From contig NZ_RJJD01000011.1 in assembly GCF_003721515.1 (NCBI RefSeq), forward strand, positions 1 through 43,510: DNA of 43,510 bases. Direction: 5' to 3'. Source of the stretch: Rufibacter latericius. GTDB lineage: Bacteria; Bacteroidota; Bacteroidia; Cytophagales; Hymenobacteraceae. A program made the translations under genes and the position numbers. Below are positions 35,400 through 43,510 of this stretch, piece after piece. Within the stretch, counting starts at the first letter, position 1. Every line of letters begins with the position of its first letter. Below the pieces are notes generated by a model. That model was not told the DNA's origin and made no database searches. It was given only the letters and a program-made list of their open reading frames with translations.

Positions 35400-36401
35400 T
35401 TGAGAGCACGTTTCCACCATATCTACCAGAAGCTTTTCACCAACAGGGCGGCGGTGCTCATGTACCACCGGATCGCTGACCCCGCGTCAGATATCTGGGA
35501 TATAGCCGTGAGCCCTTCCAATTTTGAGCAGCAACTCGCTTACCTGCAGAAGAAGTGTCACGTGATTCCTTTATCGGAAATGGCAGAGCGGGTGGCTACC
35601 AGAAAAATTAAACGAAACAGTGTGGCCATCACCTTCGATGACGGGTATGTAGACAATTTCACCGTGGCAAAACCGCTGCTGGAGAAATATAATCTGCCCG
35701 CAACGTTTTTTATCTCTTCTGGCAATATCGGGCAGGAAACACCTTTCTGGTGGGACGAGCTGGAGCAGTTGATTTTGTTCACCGAGCAACTACCCTCCTC
35801 CTTCCAAGGCTTGGATTCCCTTGAAACCGTCGATCTGAGGGAGGAGACGTATTTGACAGCTGAAATAAGGCTGAAACACACTTCCTGGAAAGCCTGCGAT
35901 GAGGCGCCTCCTACCAAACGGGCCCAATTGTTCTATTCCCTTTGGCAGCACTTGAAGCCTCTCTCCTACCAGGCGCAACAGGAGGTTCTACAAAGAATAC
36001 GGGATTGGGCTGCCCCTACCGGTGAAACCCTGCCGGAACTAAAAAGCATGTCTTTAAACCAGTTACAGGAACTGGGGCAGAGCGCTCTTATAGAGATAGG
36101 AGCGCACACCGTATCTCACCCGGCCCTGGCCTTTCATGACTCGGGTTACCAAACCCGGGAAATGACCGAAAACCAGACCTTCCTTCGGGAAACCACAGGT
36201 CAACCTGTTAATTTGATGGCCTATCCCTTTGGGAATTACAACGCTGACACCCTGGCATCGGTGGCCCGCCTGAAGTTCAAGGCCGCCTTTACCACCGAAG
36301 AAAAATCAATTGACAAACACGCGCACCCCTTCCGGTTAGGTAGATACCAGGTAAAGAATGTACCTGCCCCGGCGTTTAGTGCTACCCTGCGTAGCTGGTG
36401 A
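35400..36401 (+). CDS. Polysaccharide deacetylase (NodB/CE4 family)
   Basis: Protein of 333 residues. CE4 motif 1 is TFDDGY (78-83) and the metal-binding histidines occur in HTVSHP (236-241). A large insert with WWDELE follows motif 1, as in O-antigen-cluster deacetylases. It would remove N-acetyl (or O-acetyl) groups from the glycan or its precursor. No signal peptide is seen, so it acts in the cytoplasm on the growing chain. The only in-frame starts near the 5' end are TTG at 35400 and a late ATG at 35460 that would remove the first conserved strand (AAVLMYHRI), so TTG is chosen, five bases after the preceding stop. Confidence 0.88.
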   Translation: MRARFHHIYQKLFTNRAAVLMYHRIADPASDIWDIAVSPSNFEQQLAYLQKKCHVIPLSEMAERVATRKIKRNSVAITFDDGYVDNFTVAKPLLEKYNLPATFFISSGNIGQETPFWWDELEQLILFTEQLPSSFQGLDSLETVDLREETYLTAEIRLKHTSWKACDEAPPTKRAQLFYSLWQHLKPLSYQAQQEVLQRIRDWAAPTGETLPELKSMSLNQLQELGQSALIEIGAHTVSHPALAFHDSGYQTREMTENQTFLRETTGQPVNLMAYPFGNYNADTLASVARLKFKAAFTTEEKSIDKHAHPFRLGRYQVKNVPAPAFSATLRSW

Positions 36402-36419
36402 CTTTTTCTTACGAAGCCT

Positions 36420-37316
36420 ATGAGTACCGTTTCTTCACCCCTTGTTTCTGTCATCATCGCTTTTCTGAACGAGGAGCGCTTTCTTACCGAAGCCATTGAA
36501 AGTGTGCTTCGGCAGGAGTACGACCACTGGGAATTGCTTCTAGTGGATGATGGGTCCACGGACAAGAGCACCCGCCTGGCCAAGGACTTTGCAGCACGTT
36601 TTCCGGGCAAGGTATTCTACTATGAGCATTCCGGCCATCAGAACAAAGGCCTAAGCGCCAGCCGGAATTATGGTTTAAGCAAGGCCAAGGGACAATACGT
36701 AGCTATCCTGGATGCCGATGACGTTTGGTTACCCGGCAAGCTGGCAAACCAGGTAGCCATTTTTAAGCAACACCCAGAAGTAGCCATGATCGCGGAAGCC
36801 TCTGAGTACTGGTATAGCTGGGAAGATGACGGAAAAGAGAATGTTTCTATTGCGGTGGGTGCCCCCCAGGACAAAACCTATGATCCCCCCGCTTTACTGG
36901 AGCATCTGTACCCACTGGGCAAAGGAGCCGCGCCGGTACCCTCCGGACTGATCCTGGAAACGGAAGCGTTTAGGAGATTAGGCGGTTTTGAGGATTCTTT
37001 TCGGAAGGAATACGGGCTTTATGAAGACCAGGCCTTTCTGAGCAAGATGTACCTCAAAGAGAAGGTATACGTTTCCTCGGCCTGCAACAACCGCTACCGC
37101 CAGCGCCCCGAGTCCATTGTTTCTAGCGTGCACGCCGACGGCAAATACCACGCCGTCCGGAAGTTCTTCCTGCACTGGTTGCAGGAGTATCTCCAGAAAG
37201 AACAGATTCAGGACAAAACCACCCGATCACTGCTTCAGAAGGCGCTGTTTCCCTATGAATTCCCCCGTTTGTACTTCCTTTCCCATAAACTGCTCAGAAA
37301 ACTGAAGCGTTTTTAG
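36420..37316 (+). CDS. Family 2 glycosyltransferase
   Basis: Protein of 298 residues with the GT-A fold: VSVIIAFLNEERFLTEAIES at the N-terminus, VDDGSTD at about 41-47, LSASRNYGL, and LDADDVW near 100 containing the DxD metal site. GLYEDQAFLSKMYL holds the ED of the catalytic base region. The C-terminus is basic and helical. It builds the cytoplasmic glycan with the adjacent GT2s. 18 bases after the deacetylase stop, in the same operon. Confidence 0.9.
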   Translation: MSTVSSPLVSVIIAFLNEERFLTEAIESVLRQEYDHWELLLVDDGSTDKSTRLAKDFAARFPGKVFYYEHSGHQNKGLSASRNYGLSKAKGQYVAILDADDVWLPGKLANQVAIFKQHPEVAMIAEASEYWYSWEDDGKENVSIAVGAPQDKTYDPPALLEHLYPLGKGAAPVPSGLILETEAFRRLGGFEDSFRKEYGLYEDQAFLSKMYLKEKVYVSSACNNRYRQRPESIVSSVHADGKYHAVRKFFLHWLQEYLQKEQIQDKTTRSLLQKALFPYEFPRLYFLSHKLLRKLKRF

Positions 37317-37346
37317 TTTCCAAGTCTCGGAGTAACCAATAGAAGT

Positions 37347-38351
37347 ATGCCTGCCATCACGGTCTTAATGCCAGTCTACAATTCAGAGAAGTTTCTGGCC
37401 GCAGCCATAGAGAGCATCTTACACCAGACTTTCCAGGATTTCGAGTTTCTGATCATAGACGACGGTTCCACTGACCAGAGTTTGGCCATCATCCGGTCCT
37501 ACGATGATCCCCGGATCCGATTTTACCAGAACGAGCAGAATTCAGGGATTTCGCCTACGTTGAACCGGGGCATCCAACTTGCCCAATCTGAGTTGATTGC
37601 CCGCATGGATGCCGATGACATCGCCTATCCTACTCGCCTTCTGGAGCAGTATGCCTACATGCAGGCCCATCAGGATTGTGCCATGGTATCTTCTTTGGTG
37701 CGGGTGATCTCTGAAACCGGCGAAACTATCCGGCAGGACACTTTTGAAAGCAGGTTCCTGTACTACAACCTCAACTTCATCTGCTGGATTTACCACCCTA
37801 CCGTGCTATACCGTAAGAAGGCGGTGGAGGAGGCAGGCATGTACACAACGGCGTACTCAGAAGACTACGAACTCTTCTGGCAACTTGCCCGGAACCACAA
37901 AATCTACAATCTCCCCCAAGTCCTGCTGGACTACCGCGTCACTGGTCAAAGCCTGCATCAGGTCCTGAAGAAGAAGGAATATGACCAAGCCCAGAAAGAC
38001 CAGGTGCTCAGAAACCTTAGGTATTACGCCGGGGAAACCTATACCATTCCCGAAAATTACCTGCGGTATTTTCAGCATGATTTTACAAAACTACCCCAAA
38101 AACACCGGGTAAGCAGCCTTGCGCAATGCATCAGGGAATTGGGTTTTCTAAACCAAAAAATCCTTGCCAAAGAGAACGTTAACCGTGATGTAGAAGCTAT
38201 AAAAGAAGCAGCTTATTACAAGGAAAGGTTTATGGTTTTAGCCTTTGCCAGGCTTTTGCCGAAACCAGAAGCGGTAATGTTTCTGGTTCGGGTGGGGCAT
38301 CTTAAGCTTCTAACCCGTTTGCTTGTTGCAAAGCTCTCCCATCAAAAGTGA
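37347..38351 (+). CDS. Family 2 glycosyltransferase
   Basis: Protein of 334 residues. ITVLMPVYNSEKFLAAAIES opens the GT2 domain, IDDGSTDQS (about 36-44) is the nucleotide-binding strand and MDADDIAYP (about 87-95) the DxD motif; SEDYELFWQLAR holds the catalytic acid. It begins 30 bases after the preceding GT2 gene and appears to be the last gene of the first cluster block, since a 423-base AT-rich gap follows. Confidence 0.9.
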   Translation: MPAITVLMPVYNSEKFLAAAIESILHQTFQDFEFLIIDDGSTDQSLAIIRSYDDPRIRFYQNEQNSGISPTLNRGIQLAQSELIARMDADDIAYPTRLLEQYAYMQAHQDCAMVSSLVRVISETGETIRQDTFESRFLYYNLNFICWIYHPTVLYRKKAVEEAGMYTTAYSEDYELFWQLARNHKIYNLPQVLLDYRVTGQSLHQVLKKKEYDQAQKDQVLRNLRYYAGETYTIPENYLRYFQHDFTKLPQKHRVSSLAQCIRELGFLNQKILAKENVNRDVEAIKEAAYYKERFMVLAFARLLPKPEAVMFLVRVGHLKLLTRLLVAKLSHQK

Positions 38352-38774
38352 AAATTTCAATAAATTTCATTACCTAAGTTCAAATTTTATCTTTAAATTT
38401 AAAGTATCGAAGAAATTGCGCTCAGCACAATCTATTCGCGATTTCGGGTGATTGAGAAAAGCATTAAAAAGCTTCCTCTCTCTAAAAAGAATATAAAGCA
38501 TCCTCCCTCCTGTTTACTTTATGCAGAAGGGATAGACCTGTAAAAATTGACCTCAAGTATCAGGTATAAGCATTTAATAAGAAATAAGTAATTTATAAAA
38601 TAAGACATCTTTAAAGGCATTTAAACCATACCCTAACCTAAAGAAAGACAAACCAAGATATTTTAATAAAAGGCCATTTTAGGCTTAAAACCCAGAAAAT
38701 GGCTTTAAAGCCGATTCTAAATCAAATAACACTTCACCATGGCATCCGGCTGGTTGCTATAAATCATAATTTCA
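38352..38774. other. AT-rich gap between glycan cluster blocks
   Basis: No ORF. A hairpin GCCATTTT (38673-38680) with AAAATGGC (38696-38703) lies 72 bases before the acyltransferase start; the region before it is AT-rich with TTTAAATTTAAA near 38391. Probably a terminator/promoter zone separating transcripts. Confidence 0.45.
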
Positions 38775-39917
38775 TTGGAAAAGGAGTTACTCATAGGTTC
38801 CAACCTGAAGGCAAATAATTTTGATTTGCTCCGGTTTCTGCTGGCGGTAACGGTCATCTTTAGCCACAGTTATGTGATCTATCACGGAAAAGTAGTAGAC
38901 ACTGAGCCTTTCATGATCTTTTCCAAAAACCAGGTGGATTTGGGGGGTATTGCGGTAGACGGTTTTTTTATCATCAGCGGCTTTCTGATCTTACATAGCT
39001 TCAGGAACAGCACTACCTCTCTGGAGTTTCTGAAAAAGCGGATTCTGAGAATATACCCCGGTTTTGTGGTGGCTTTCGCCATCAGCATGCTGCTTTTCGG
39101 ACCTTTAGGCACCATTGACCAGGAACATCCCTGGGGAAACCTGATGCCCTATTTTGACTCCTTCAGTGAAAAACTTTTCCTGCTGAACACTGCTACCTTA
39201 CAGGTTCAAAAGGCTTTCGGTAGTTTTACGGCCTCGCCTCTTCCCAACCAGATCAATGAATCTCTTTGGACCATCCAATATGAATTCATTTGCTACTTAG
39301 CCATTCCATTTATCGCCTTTTTCAACATTTTCAAGAGAAAATGGATAGTCCTTGCGTTCTTTCTGACGGCTTATTCCCTGCTGGTTTTACAAGAGGCGGC
39401 TGACCTATTTCTTTGGGAAGGATACAGAGGAAGAATCATTAGTCATCCGGTCTATTTCCCGCGCTTTTTCTCCTTCTTTTTTGCCGGATGCTGCGCTTAC
39501 GTATTCAGAGAAAGGGTTGCCAGAAACTCGTGGTTGCTTATGATTACTGTTTTCAGCCTGGTAGCAACTTCCCTCTGGGGCGAGGGTTTTCGCCTGATTG
39601 CCCCTTTTGCCCTTACCTACCTGATCTTTTATCTGGCCTATTTTCCTAAAGCCCAGTTCACTAAATTCTCAAAGTACGGTGACTTTTCATATGGCACCTA
39701 CCTGTACGCCTGGCCTATTCAGCAATTGGTGCTGCATTTCTGGGGAGAATACCTGAACCCGATTTCCTTATTCCTGATATCAGTCCTTTTCACCGTTTTA
39801 GTGGCTTATGTCAGTTGGCATTTGGTTGAAAAACGTTTCCTGAAACTTAAGGAAAAACCTGCGCTGCTCTCCTTTATTCCACTTCGTCTTTTCACGGCTT
39901 CTGGCCTAAAAAAATGA
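38775..39917 (+). CDS. Acyltransferase family 3 (OafA-like)
   Basis: Polytopic protein of 380 residues with about ten hydrophobic segments. FDLLRFLLAVTVIFSHSY carries the conserved arginine and histidine of the acyltransferase-3 family, followed by VDGFFIISGFLI and the RILRIYPGF segment. It transfers an acetyl or other acyl group from the cytoplasm to a sugar on the periplasmic side, here probably the exported glycan. The start is a TTG (38775); an in-frame TAA lies five codons upstream (38760-38762), and the next ATG would remove the catalytic segment. It is separated from both neighbours by gaps and probably has its own promoter. Confidence 0.88.
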   Translation: MEKELLIGSNLKANNFDLLRFLLAVTVIFSHSYVIYHGKVVDTEPFMIFSKNQVDLGGIAVDGFFIISGFLILHSFRNSTTSLEFLKKRILRIYPGFVVAFAISMLLFGPLGTIDQEHPWGNLMPYFDSFSEKLFLLNTATLQVQKAFGSFTASPLPNQINESLWTIQYEFICYLAIPFIAFFNIFKRKWIVLAFFLTAYSLLVLQEAADLFLWEGYRGRIISHPVYFPRFFSFFFAGCCAYVFRERVARNSWLLMITVFSLVATSLWGEGFRLIAPFALTYLIFYLAYFPKAQFTKFSKYGDFSYGTYLYAWPIQQLVLHFWGEYLNPISLFLISVLFTVLVAYVSWHLVEKRFLKLKEKPALLSFIPLRLFTASGLKK

Positions 39918-39976
39918 AGCTTGTTTGAAAATTAAAGAGCACCAAAAGAGAGCAGCAGATAATAGTTACCAAAGGG

Positions 39977-40011
39977 GTTTCAGCCTGTTTTGAGAAAAGC
40001 ATGCTGAAAAC
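39977..40011. repeat. Dispersed palindrome copy (degenerate)
   Basis: GTTTCAGCCTGTTTT with AAAAGCATGCTGAAAAC; the TTTCAGC/GCTGAAA arms pair. It lies after the acyltransferase stop and may terminate it. Confidence 0.45.
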
Positions 40012-40088
40012 GAAACACCAGAATACGTTCAAAGAATAGAGGCTTGTTATTTTAGACCTGCAGACTTCTGTTCACTAAATATTTAGTT

Positions 40089-41072
40089 GTGCTTACAAGG
40101 ATTCCATCTTCTCCGCCTACCATTTTGCCTGTGCCCACCGGTACAAAGAGGCCTCTATGGTCTGTTATGATCCCGGTCTATAACTGTTCTTCTTATTTAC
40201 CCGAAACCCTGGAAAGTGTTCTGATGCAAGGGTTTCCGGAAGATGAAATGCAAATAGAGGTTATTGATGATGCCAGCACCGATGCCTCTGTGGAAGAGTT
40301 GGTACAACAGATAGGAAAAGGAAGGGTAAAATATTACCGGCAACCGAAAAACGTAGGAAGCCTCCGGAACTTTGAAACCAGTATCAATCGGGCGCAAGGA
40401 ACATTGGTGCATTTGCTGCATGGCGATGACCGGGTACTGGGTGGCTTTTATAAAAGAATGGGTGGCCTTTTCAAGCAATTCCCTGAAGCCGGAGCAGCTA
40501 TGTGCCGGTTCCGGTACATAAACGAGAAAGGCGAATTCCTGTACAACCAAACCCTGGAAACAGAAAAGGAAGGAATCTTGGAAAACTGGCTGATCAAGGC
40601 TGCTATCCGAAATCCCTCGCAGTACGCGGCCACGGTGGTGCGGCGCAACGTTTATGAGCAATTGGGCAGTTTCTACGGACTGACCTATGGTGAAGACTGG
40701 GAAATGTGGGTAAGAATCGCCAGGAACTATCCGTTTGCCTACACTCCTGAAATCCTGGCCGACTACCGTAAGCATTTCAGTTCCATCTCCAGCAACAAGT
40801 TCTTGACCGGGCAAAATTCTGAAGACATGCTGCAGGTGATGAAATTGATTCAGGAGATGCTGCCAGAAGAGCACAAGAAAGAAGTACTTCAGAAATCAAA
40901 GAAATTCTATGCCCATTACGGCATCAGAGTGGCAAATCAGGTTTGGCAAACAGCGCATCACAAAGACGGGGTAAAAGCCCAGATCAGGAATGCGGTAGGC
41001 ATGCACCTGGATGTTCCCCTGCTTTGGGGAATCGCAAAAGTGTACTTGAAAATAGCCCTTAATAGATCATGA
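40089..41072 (+). CDS. Family 2 glycosyltransferase
   Basis: Protein of 327 residues. WSVMIPVYNCSSYLPETLES, IDDASTD (about 59-65) and HGDD (about 107-110, in place of the usual DADD) mark the GT2 core; TYGEDWEMWVRIAR holds the catalytic acid region. The start is GTG at 40089, with no in-frame ATG before the core. The next gene overlaps its stop by ATGA, so they are translationally coupled. The altered DxD (GDD) still supplies metal ligands. Confidence 0.88.
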   Translation: MLTRIPSSPPTILPVPTGTKRPLWSVMIPVYNCSSYLPETLESVLMQGFPEDEMQIEVIDDASTDASVEELVQQIGKGRVKYYRQPKNVGSLRNFETSINRAQGTLVHLLHGDDRVLGGFYKRMGGLFKQFPEAGAAMCRFRYINEKGEFLYNQTLETEKEGILENWLIKAAIRNPSQYAATVVRRNVYEQLGSFYGLTYGEDWEMWVRIARNYPFAYTPEILADYRKHFSSISSNKFLTGQNSEDMLQVMKLIQEMLPEEHKKEVLQKSKKFYAHYGIRVANQVWQTAHHKDGVKAQIRNAVGMHLDVPLLWGIAKVYLKIALNRS

Positions 41073-42142
41073 AAGCCGGGGTCTCAATTGTCATCTGCAC
41101 CTATAACGGCGCGAAGCTTCTTCCTGAAACTTTGCGGCATATTGCTCTGCAACAGGTTCGACCGGATGTACCCTGGGAGGTGATCATCGTTGATAATGCT
41201 TCAACAGATGATACCGCAAGGGTTGTCAAAGAAGAATGGCAGAAGCACAGCAATCCGGTGCGCTTTTCGTTACTGCATCAAGCCAAGCCCGGGCTTACGT
41301 TTGCCCGGGAGTTGGGGTATGCGCATGCCCAATACGATTATATTCTCCTGTGTGATGACGATAATTGGTTAAGCCCCAATTACGTGAATCTGGCCTATGA
41401 TCTGATGGAGGAGCATCCGAACATTGGGGTATTAGGCGGCTATGGAGATTTGGTGTACGAAGAGGAGCCTCCTTACTTCGCCACCCAACTGCGCCTGTTT
41501 GCCAATGGACACCAAGCCCCCGAGTCAGGGAAAGTAGCAAAAAACACCGTCTACGGAGCGGGCAGCGTGCTAAGGAAATCGGCTTATGACCAGCTTTTCC
41601 GAATCGGGTACACCCCTATTCTGACCGACCGTCTTGCCTCAGCCCTCAGTTCGGGAGGAGATTATGAAATCTGCTATGCCTTGGCTCTGCTTGGCTATGA
41701 CATCTGGTATGATGAGCGGCTCACCTTTATGCACTTCATGGTAAAGGAGCGCCAAACCTGGGAATATTACCTCCGCTATCTGAAAGAAAGCTCTTCTTGT
41801 TTCGAGGTACTGGATGCCTATAATATCCTGATCAACCAAGGCAGCAGGTCTGAGCTCACCTTCAACTATCGGTTTATCAAGGGTTTTCTCTATTACATGC
41901 AGGAAATAGCCCGATTAACCATCCAGAAGGTAGGTTTAGACCCAACTTCCGAAGAGGCCAAGATAAACAAGTTGCTGTTTTTAGGGTATAAAACTAGGCT
42001 GTTTGGCTATAGAAAGTACTTCAAAGTCAGAAAGAACTTCCTGCAGTTGCTGCAATTCAATAATGAGAAGCTAGCACCCAATACTAAACCAGTTGATGAA
42101 TCTCTTTTCCCCGTCAGAAAGCTAAAACACAACCTCTTGTAA
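41069..42142 (+). CDS. Family 2 glycosyltransferase
   Basis: Protein of 357 residues, ATG overlapping the preceding stop. VSIVICTYNGAKLLPETLRH, VDNASTDDT (about 41-49), GLTFARELGYAHA and CDDDNWLSP (about 93-101) are the GT2 core, and YGAGSVLRKSAYDQL is the acceptor loop seen also in the GT2 at 32393. It is the last plus-strand gene, closed by the long hairpin that follows. Sequence pattern (VDNA, DDD) groups it with the GT2 at 32393 rather than the VDDGS types. Confidence 0.9.
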   Translation: MKAGVSIVICTYNGAKLLPETLRHIALQQVRPDVPWEVIIVDNASTDDTARVVKEEWQKHSNPVRFSLLHQAKPGLTFARELGYAHAQYDYILLCDDDNWLSPNYVNLAYDLMEEHPNIGVLGGYGDLVYEEEPPYFATQLRLFANGHQAPESGKVAKNTVYGAGSVLRKSAYDQLFRIGYTPILTDRLASALSSGGDYEICYALALLGYDIWYDERLTFMHFMVKERQTWEYYLRYLKESSSCFEVLDAYNILINQGSRSELTFNYRFIKGFLYYMQEIARLTIQKVGLDPTSEEAKINKLLFLGYKTRLFGYRKYFKVRKNFLQLLQFNNEKLAPNTKPVDESLFPVRKLKHNLL

Positions 42143-42274
42143 GGCGGTGGCTATTCAAGATAAACAAAATGGAAAACATTTCTCTCTGGCGACCTTGGCT
42201 CGTGAGGGTTAGTGAATTACAATACATCTGGACACCCTTGTAGTTTACTGCAAAAAGTGGAAGTTTGTCCACAA

Positions 42275-42334
42275 AGAAAGAGGGGCTATCAAAGGCTAAA
42301 ACTTAAGTCTTAACCTTTGATAGCCCCTCTTTCT
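42275..42334. terminator. Perfect 21-bp hairpin between convergent genes
   Basis: Arms 42275-42295 and 42314-42334 are complementary over 21 bp (AGAAAGAGGGGCTATC at the start of the left arm), with an 18-base loop centred on ACTTAAGT. No T run follows on the plus strand (GGGCAAAG), but CTTTGTGG follows on the minus. Its place between convergent genes suggests a shared terminator. Confidence 0.65.
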
Positions 42335-42413
42335 GGGCAAAGATCCATATTTAAGACCTTCGGGTTTATTTTTGGCGGAGAGATTTAAGTTATGGAGGGA
42401 TTAGAGGAAATCT

Positions 42414-43510
42414 TCAAGGATTCAAGCTGAAAGCCGAGACTACAGTTTCCTTCTCTTCAAACCGCTCTTCCAATTTGTCACCAAACCTTGAGAAAACAGT
42501 TTCTAAAGTTAGACCGGGAATATAGCTTTTTTGAAAGTACCAGGCGGGTTGACCCACAAAGCCACCAATGTTATTACGTACATGGGTGTGGTACAGGAAC
42601 CACAAACGCTGCCCCCCCGAAACCTGTTGAAGAGCAGGATCTAATTTCTGAAGATACTCTTCCTTGTTTGCAGAAATGCCTTTCAGGTCTTCACCTTCAA
42701 TTGCCGTGAATTTTAAGTCATACGCTTCTTTGTAGTAAAGGTAGGCGTGCCACATATTCCAGTAAATGTACACTGTATCTCCTTCCTTGAACCGCTCATT
42801 GATGAACAAAAGTGCCTCCCTGTTTGCTTCTTTTTTATAGAAGGCATTGGTGTTCAAGGTTTCCCTTACCCCATTCCAAACCGGAACAGCCAACAAGAAC
42901 ACGCAAACCAGCAACTTCACAGGAATTTTCTTAGGCAAAGCTTCTTGAACGATCTGTGCTCCGTAGCCTACCCACAAGAAAAGCATGGGGGCCAGAAACA
43001 GCACAAACCGTTCATGGAAGGGATAAAACTTCAACCCTGAGGCAACAAGCGTCAAAAGCACCGGGAAAAACAGAACGCTGAACTTTAAAAACTTTTTTCG
43101 GGCCATAAATACCAGTCCCATTCCCAGGAGCAGCATAGAAAGGAACCGAAGCTGAACTAATACAAACCCAAAAGGGCCTGCAAACCTGATTTTCTGCCCC
43201 AATGGATGCTTCACCAGTGCATTGACCTTATGCAGAAACCAATTCAGGTCCTCGGTAGATGAAGGAGGGAAAGGCATAAAGGCACTGTAGACTTTCTCGA
43301 AGAAGAGGGTGAGCCAGGCCGAGTCCTGGTAGCGGCCCAGGAAGAGGGCGTAGACGGCCGCGAAGGAGGCCAGCCACAGGCCGAAGGCCGGGGCGTACCC
43401 CAGCAGGGCGCGCAGGCCCCCGCGCCGCAGCGCCCGCAGGCCCACGGCCGCCCCCACCCCGGCCAGCACGAAGACGGCCGAGTAGGAGAACCACAGCAGC
43501 CCGGCCCCGG
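42414..43510 (-). CDS. GT39-like polytopic membrane protein, partial at window edge
   Basis: The C-terminal part of a polytopic membrane protein; the frame has a possible GTG at 43469 but is open to the end of the window (FSYSAVF lies just before that GTG), so the 5' end is missing. At least five hydrophobic segments are seen (for example LLLGMGLVFMAR, FLAPMLFLWVGYG, LLVCVFLLAVPVW), followed by a soluble C-terminal domain (about 150 residues) with DTVYIYWNMWHAYLYY. This order fits the second half of GT39/PMT-like transferases. The first 70 codons visible here (43300-43510) are about 76% GC, far above the rest of the gene (46%). Confidence 0.6.
   Translation of the reverse strand, partial: GAGLLWFSYSAVFVLAGVGAAVGLRALRRGGLRALLGYAPAFGLWLASFAAVYALFLGRYQDSAWLTLFFEKVYSAFMPFPPSSTEDLNWFLHKVNALVKHPLGQKIRFAGPFGFVLVQLRFLSMLLLGMGLVFMARKKFLKFSVLFFPVLLTLVASGLKFYPFHERFVLFLAPMLFLWVGYGAQIVQEALPKKIPVKLLVCVFLLAVPVWNGVRETLNTNAFYKKEANREALLFINERFKEGDTVYIYWNMWHAYLYYKEAYDLKFTAIEGEDLKGISANKEEYLQKLDPALQQVSGGQRLWFLYHTHVRNNIGGFVGQPAWYFQKSYIPGLTLETVFSRFGDKLEERFEEKETVVSAFSLNP

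Noticed and set aside
1..43510. Defence system, prophage, integrase, transposase or toxin-antitoxin genes
   Set aside because: All supported genes fit envelope, RNA, redox, regulation or peptidase families; none matches a nuclease, integrase, transposase or toxin family.

Overview
The window reads as chromosomal DNA of a Bacteroidota bacterium, most likely a Cytophagales/Hymenobacteraceae type such as Rufibacter or Nibribacter. This is inferred from gene families typical of the phylum (DUF2723 membrane protein, solo ECF sigma factor, AsmA-like protein, LxxxC lipoproteins), absence of Shine-Dalgarno sequences, and several exact matches to the Bacteroidota -7 promoter element TAnnTTTG. No rRNA, tRNA, CRISPR array or transposase was seen.

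Left part (1-26150), mostly housekeeping and accessory genes: DUF2723 GT-C-like membrane protein; DsbA-like thiol oxidoreductase; SDR dehydrogenase; FAD-dependent oxidoreductase fused to a Rieske domain; DEAD-box RNA helicase; PKD-like lipoprotein; NTF2-cupin lipoprotein with a small membrane protein; serine beta-lactamase-like hydrolase; TetR regulator with an ABC1/AarF kinase; the 23S rRNA m6A methyltransferase RlmF; DUF4383 protein; winged-helix SAM methyltransferase; GNAT acetyltransferase; ECF sigma factor divergent from a DoxX-like protein; M3 oligopeptidase; AsmA-like protein; DUF2628 protein. A decayed, internally deleted second copy of the helicase 5' region lies about 1.3 kb upstream of the intact helicase start, and another decayed ORF lies after the DUF4383 gene.

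Right part (26488-43510) is a surface-polysaccharide region. A GT39-type membrane glycosyltransferase and a stand-alone response regulator precede an AT-rich leader and then an apparent operon: Wzm-like ABC permease, Wzt-like ATPase with a C-terminal carbohydrate-binding domain, a family 2 glycosyltransferase (GT2), a GT2-methyltransferase fusion, a polysaccharide deacetylase and two more GT2s. An acyltransferase-3 protein and two further GT2s follow. A partial GT39-like membrane protein runs off the right edge on the minus strand. Together these fit ABC-transporter-dependent O-antigen or exopolysaccharide synthesis: chain built in the cytoplasm by the GT2s, decorated by deacetylation, acylation and methylation, and exported by Wzm/Wzt. 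No initiating sugar-phosphate transferase or nucleotide-sugar gene is inside the window, so the cluster is incomplete here.

Intergenic DNA carries several copies of an imperfect palindrome built around GTTTAGrgcCnGTTTT and its complement, along with perfect long hairpins between convergent genes. The most interesting points are the GT2-methyltransferase fusion beside a Wzt with a carbohydrate-binding tail (possible chain-capping and export coupling), the helicase remnant whose deletion endpoints fall on a short direct repeat, the palindrome family, and an abrupt rise to about 76% GC inside the last gene. I do not see a clearly new defence or mobile system.
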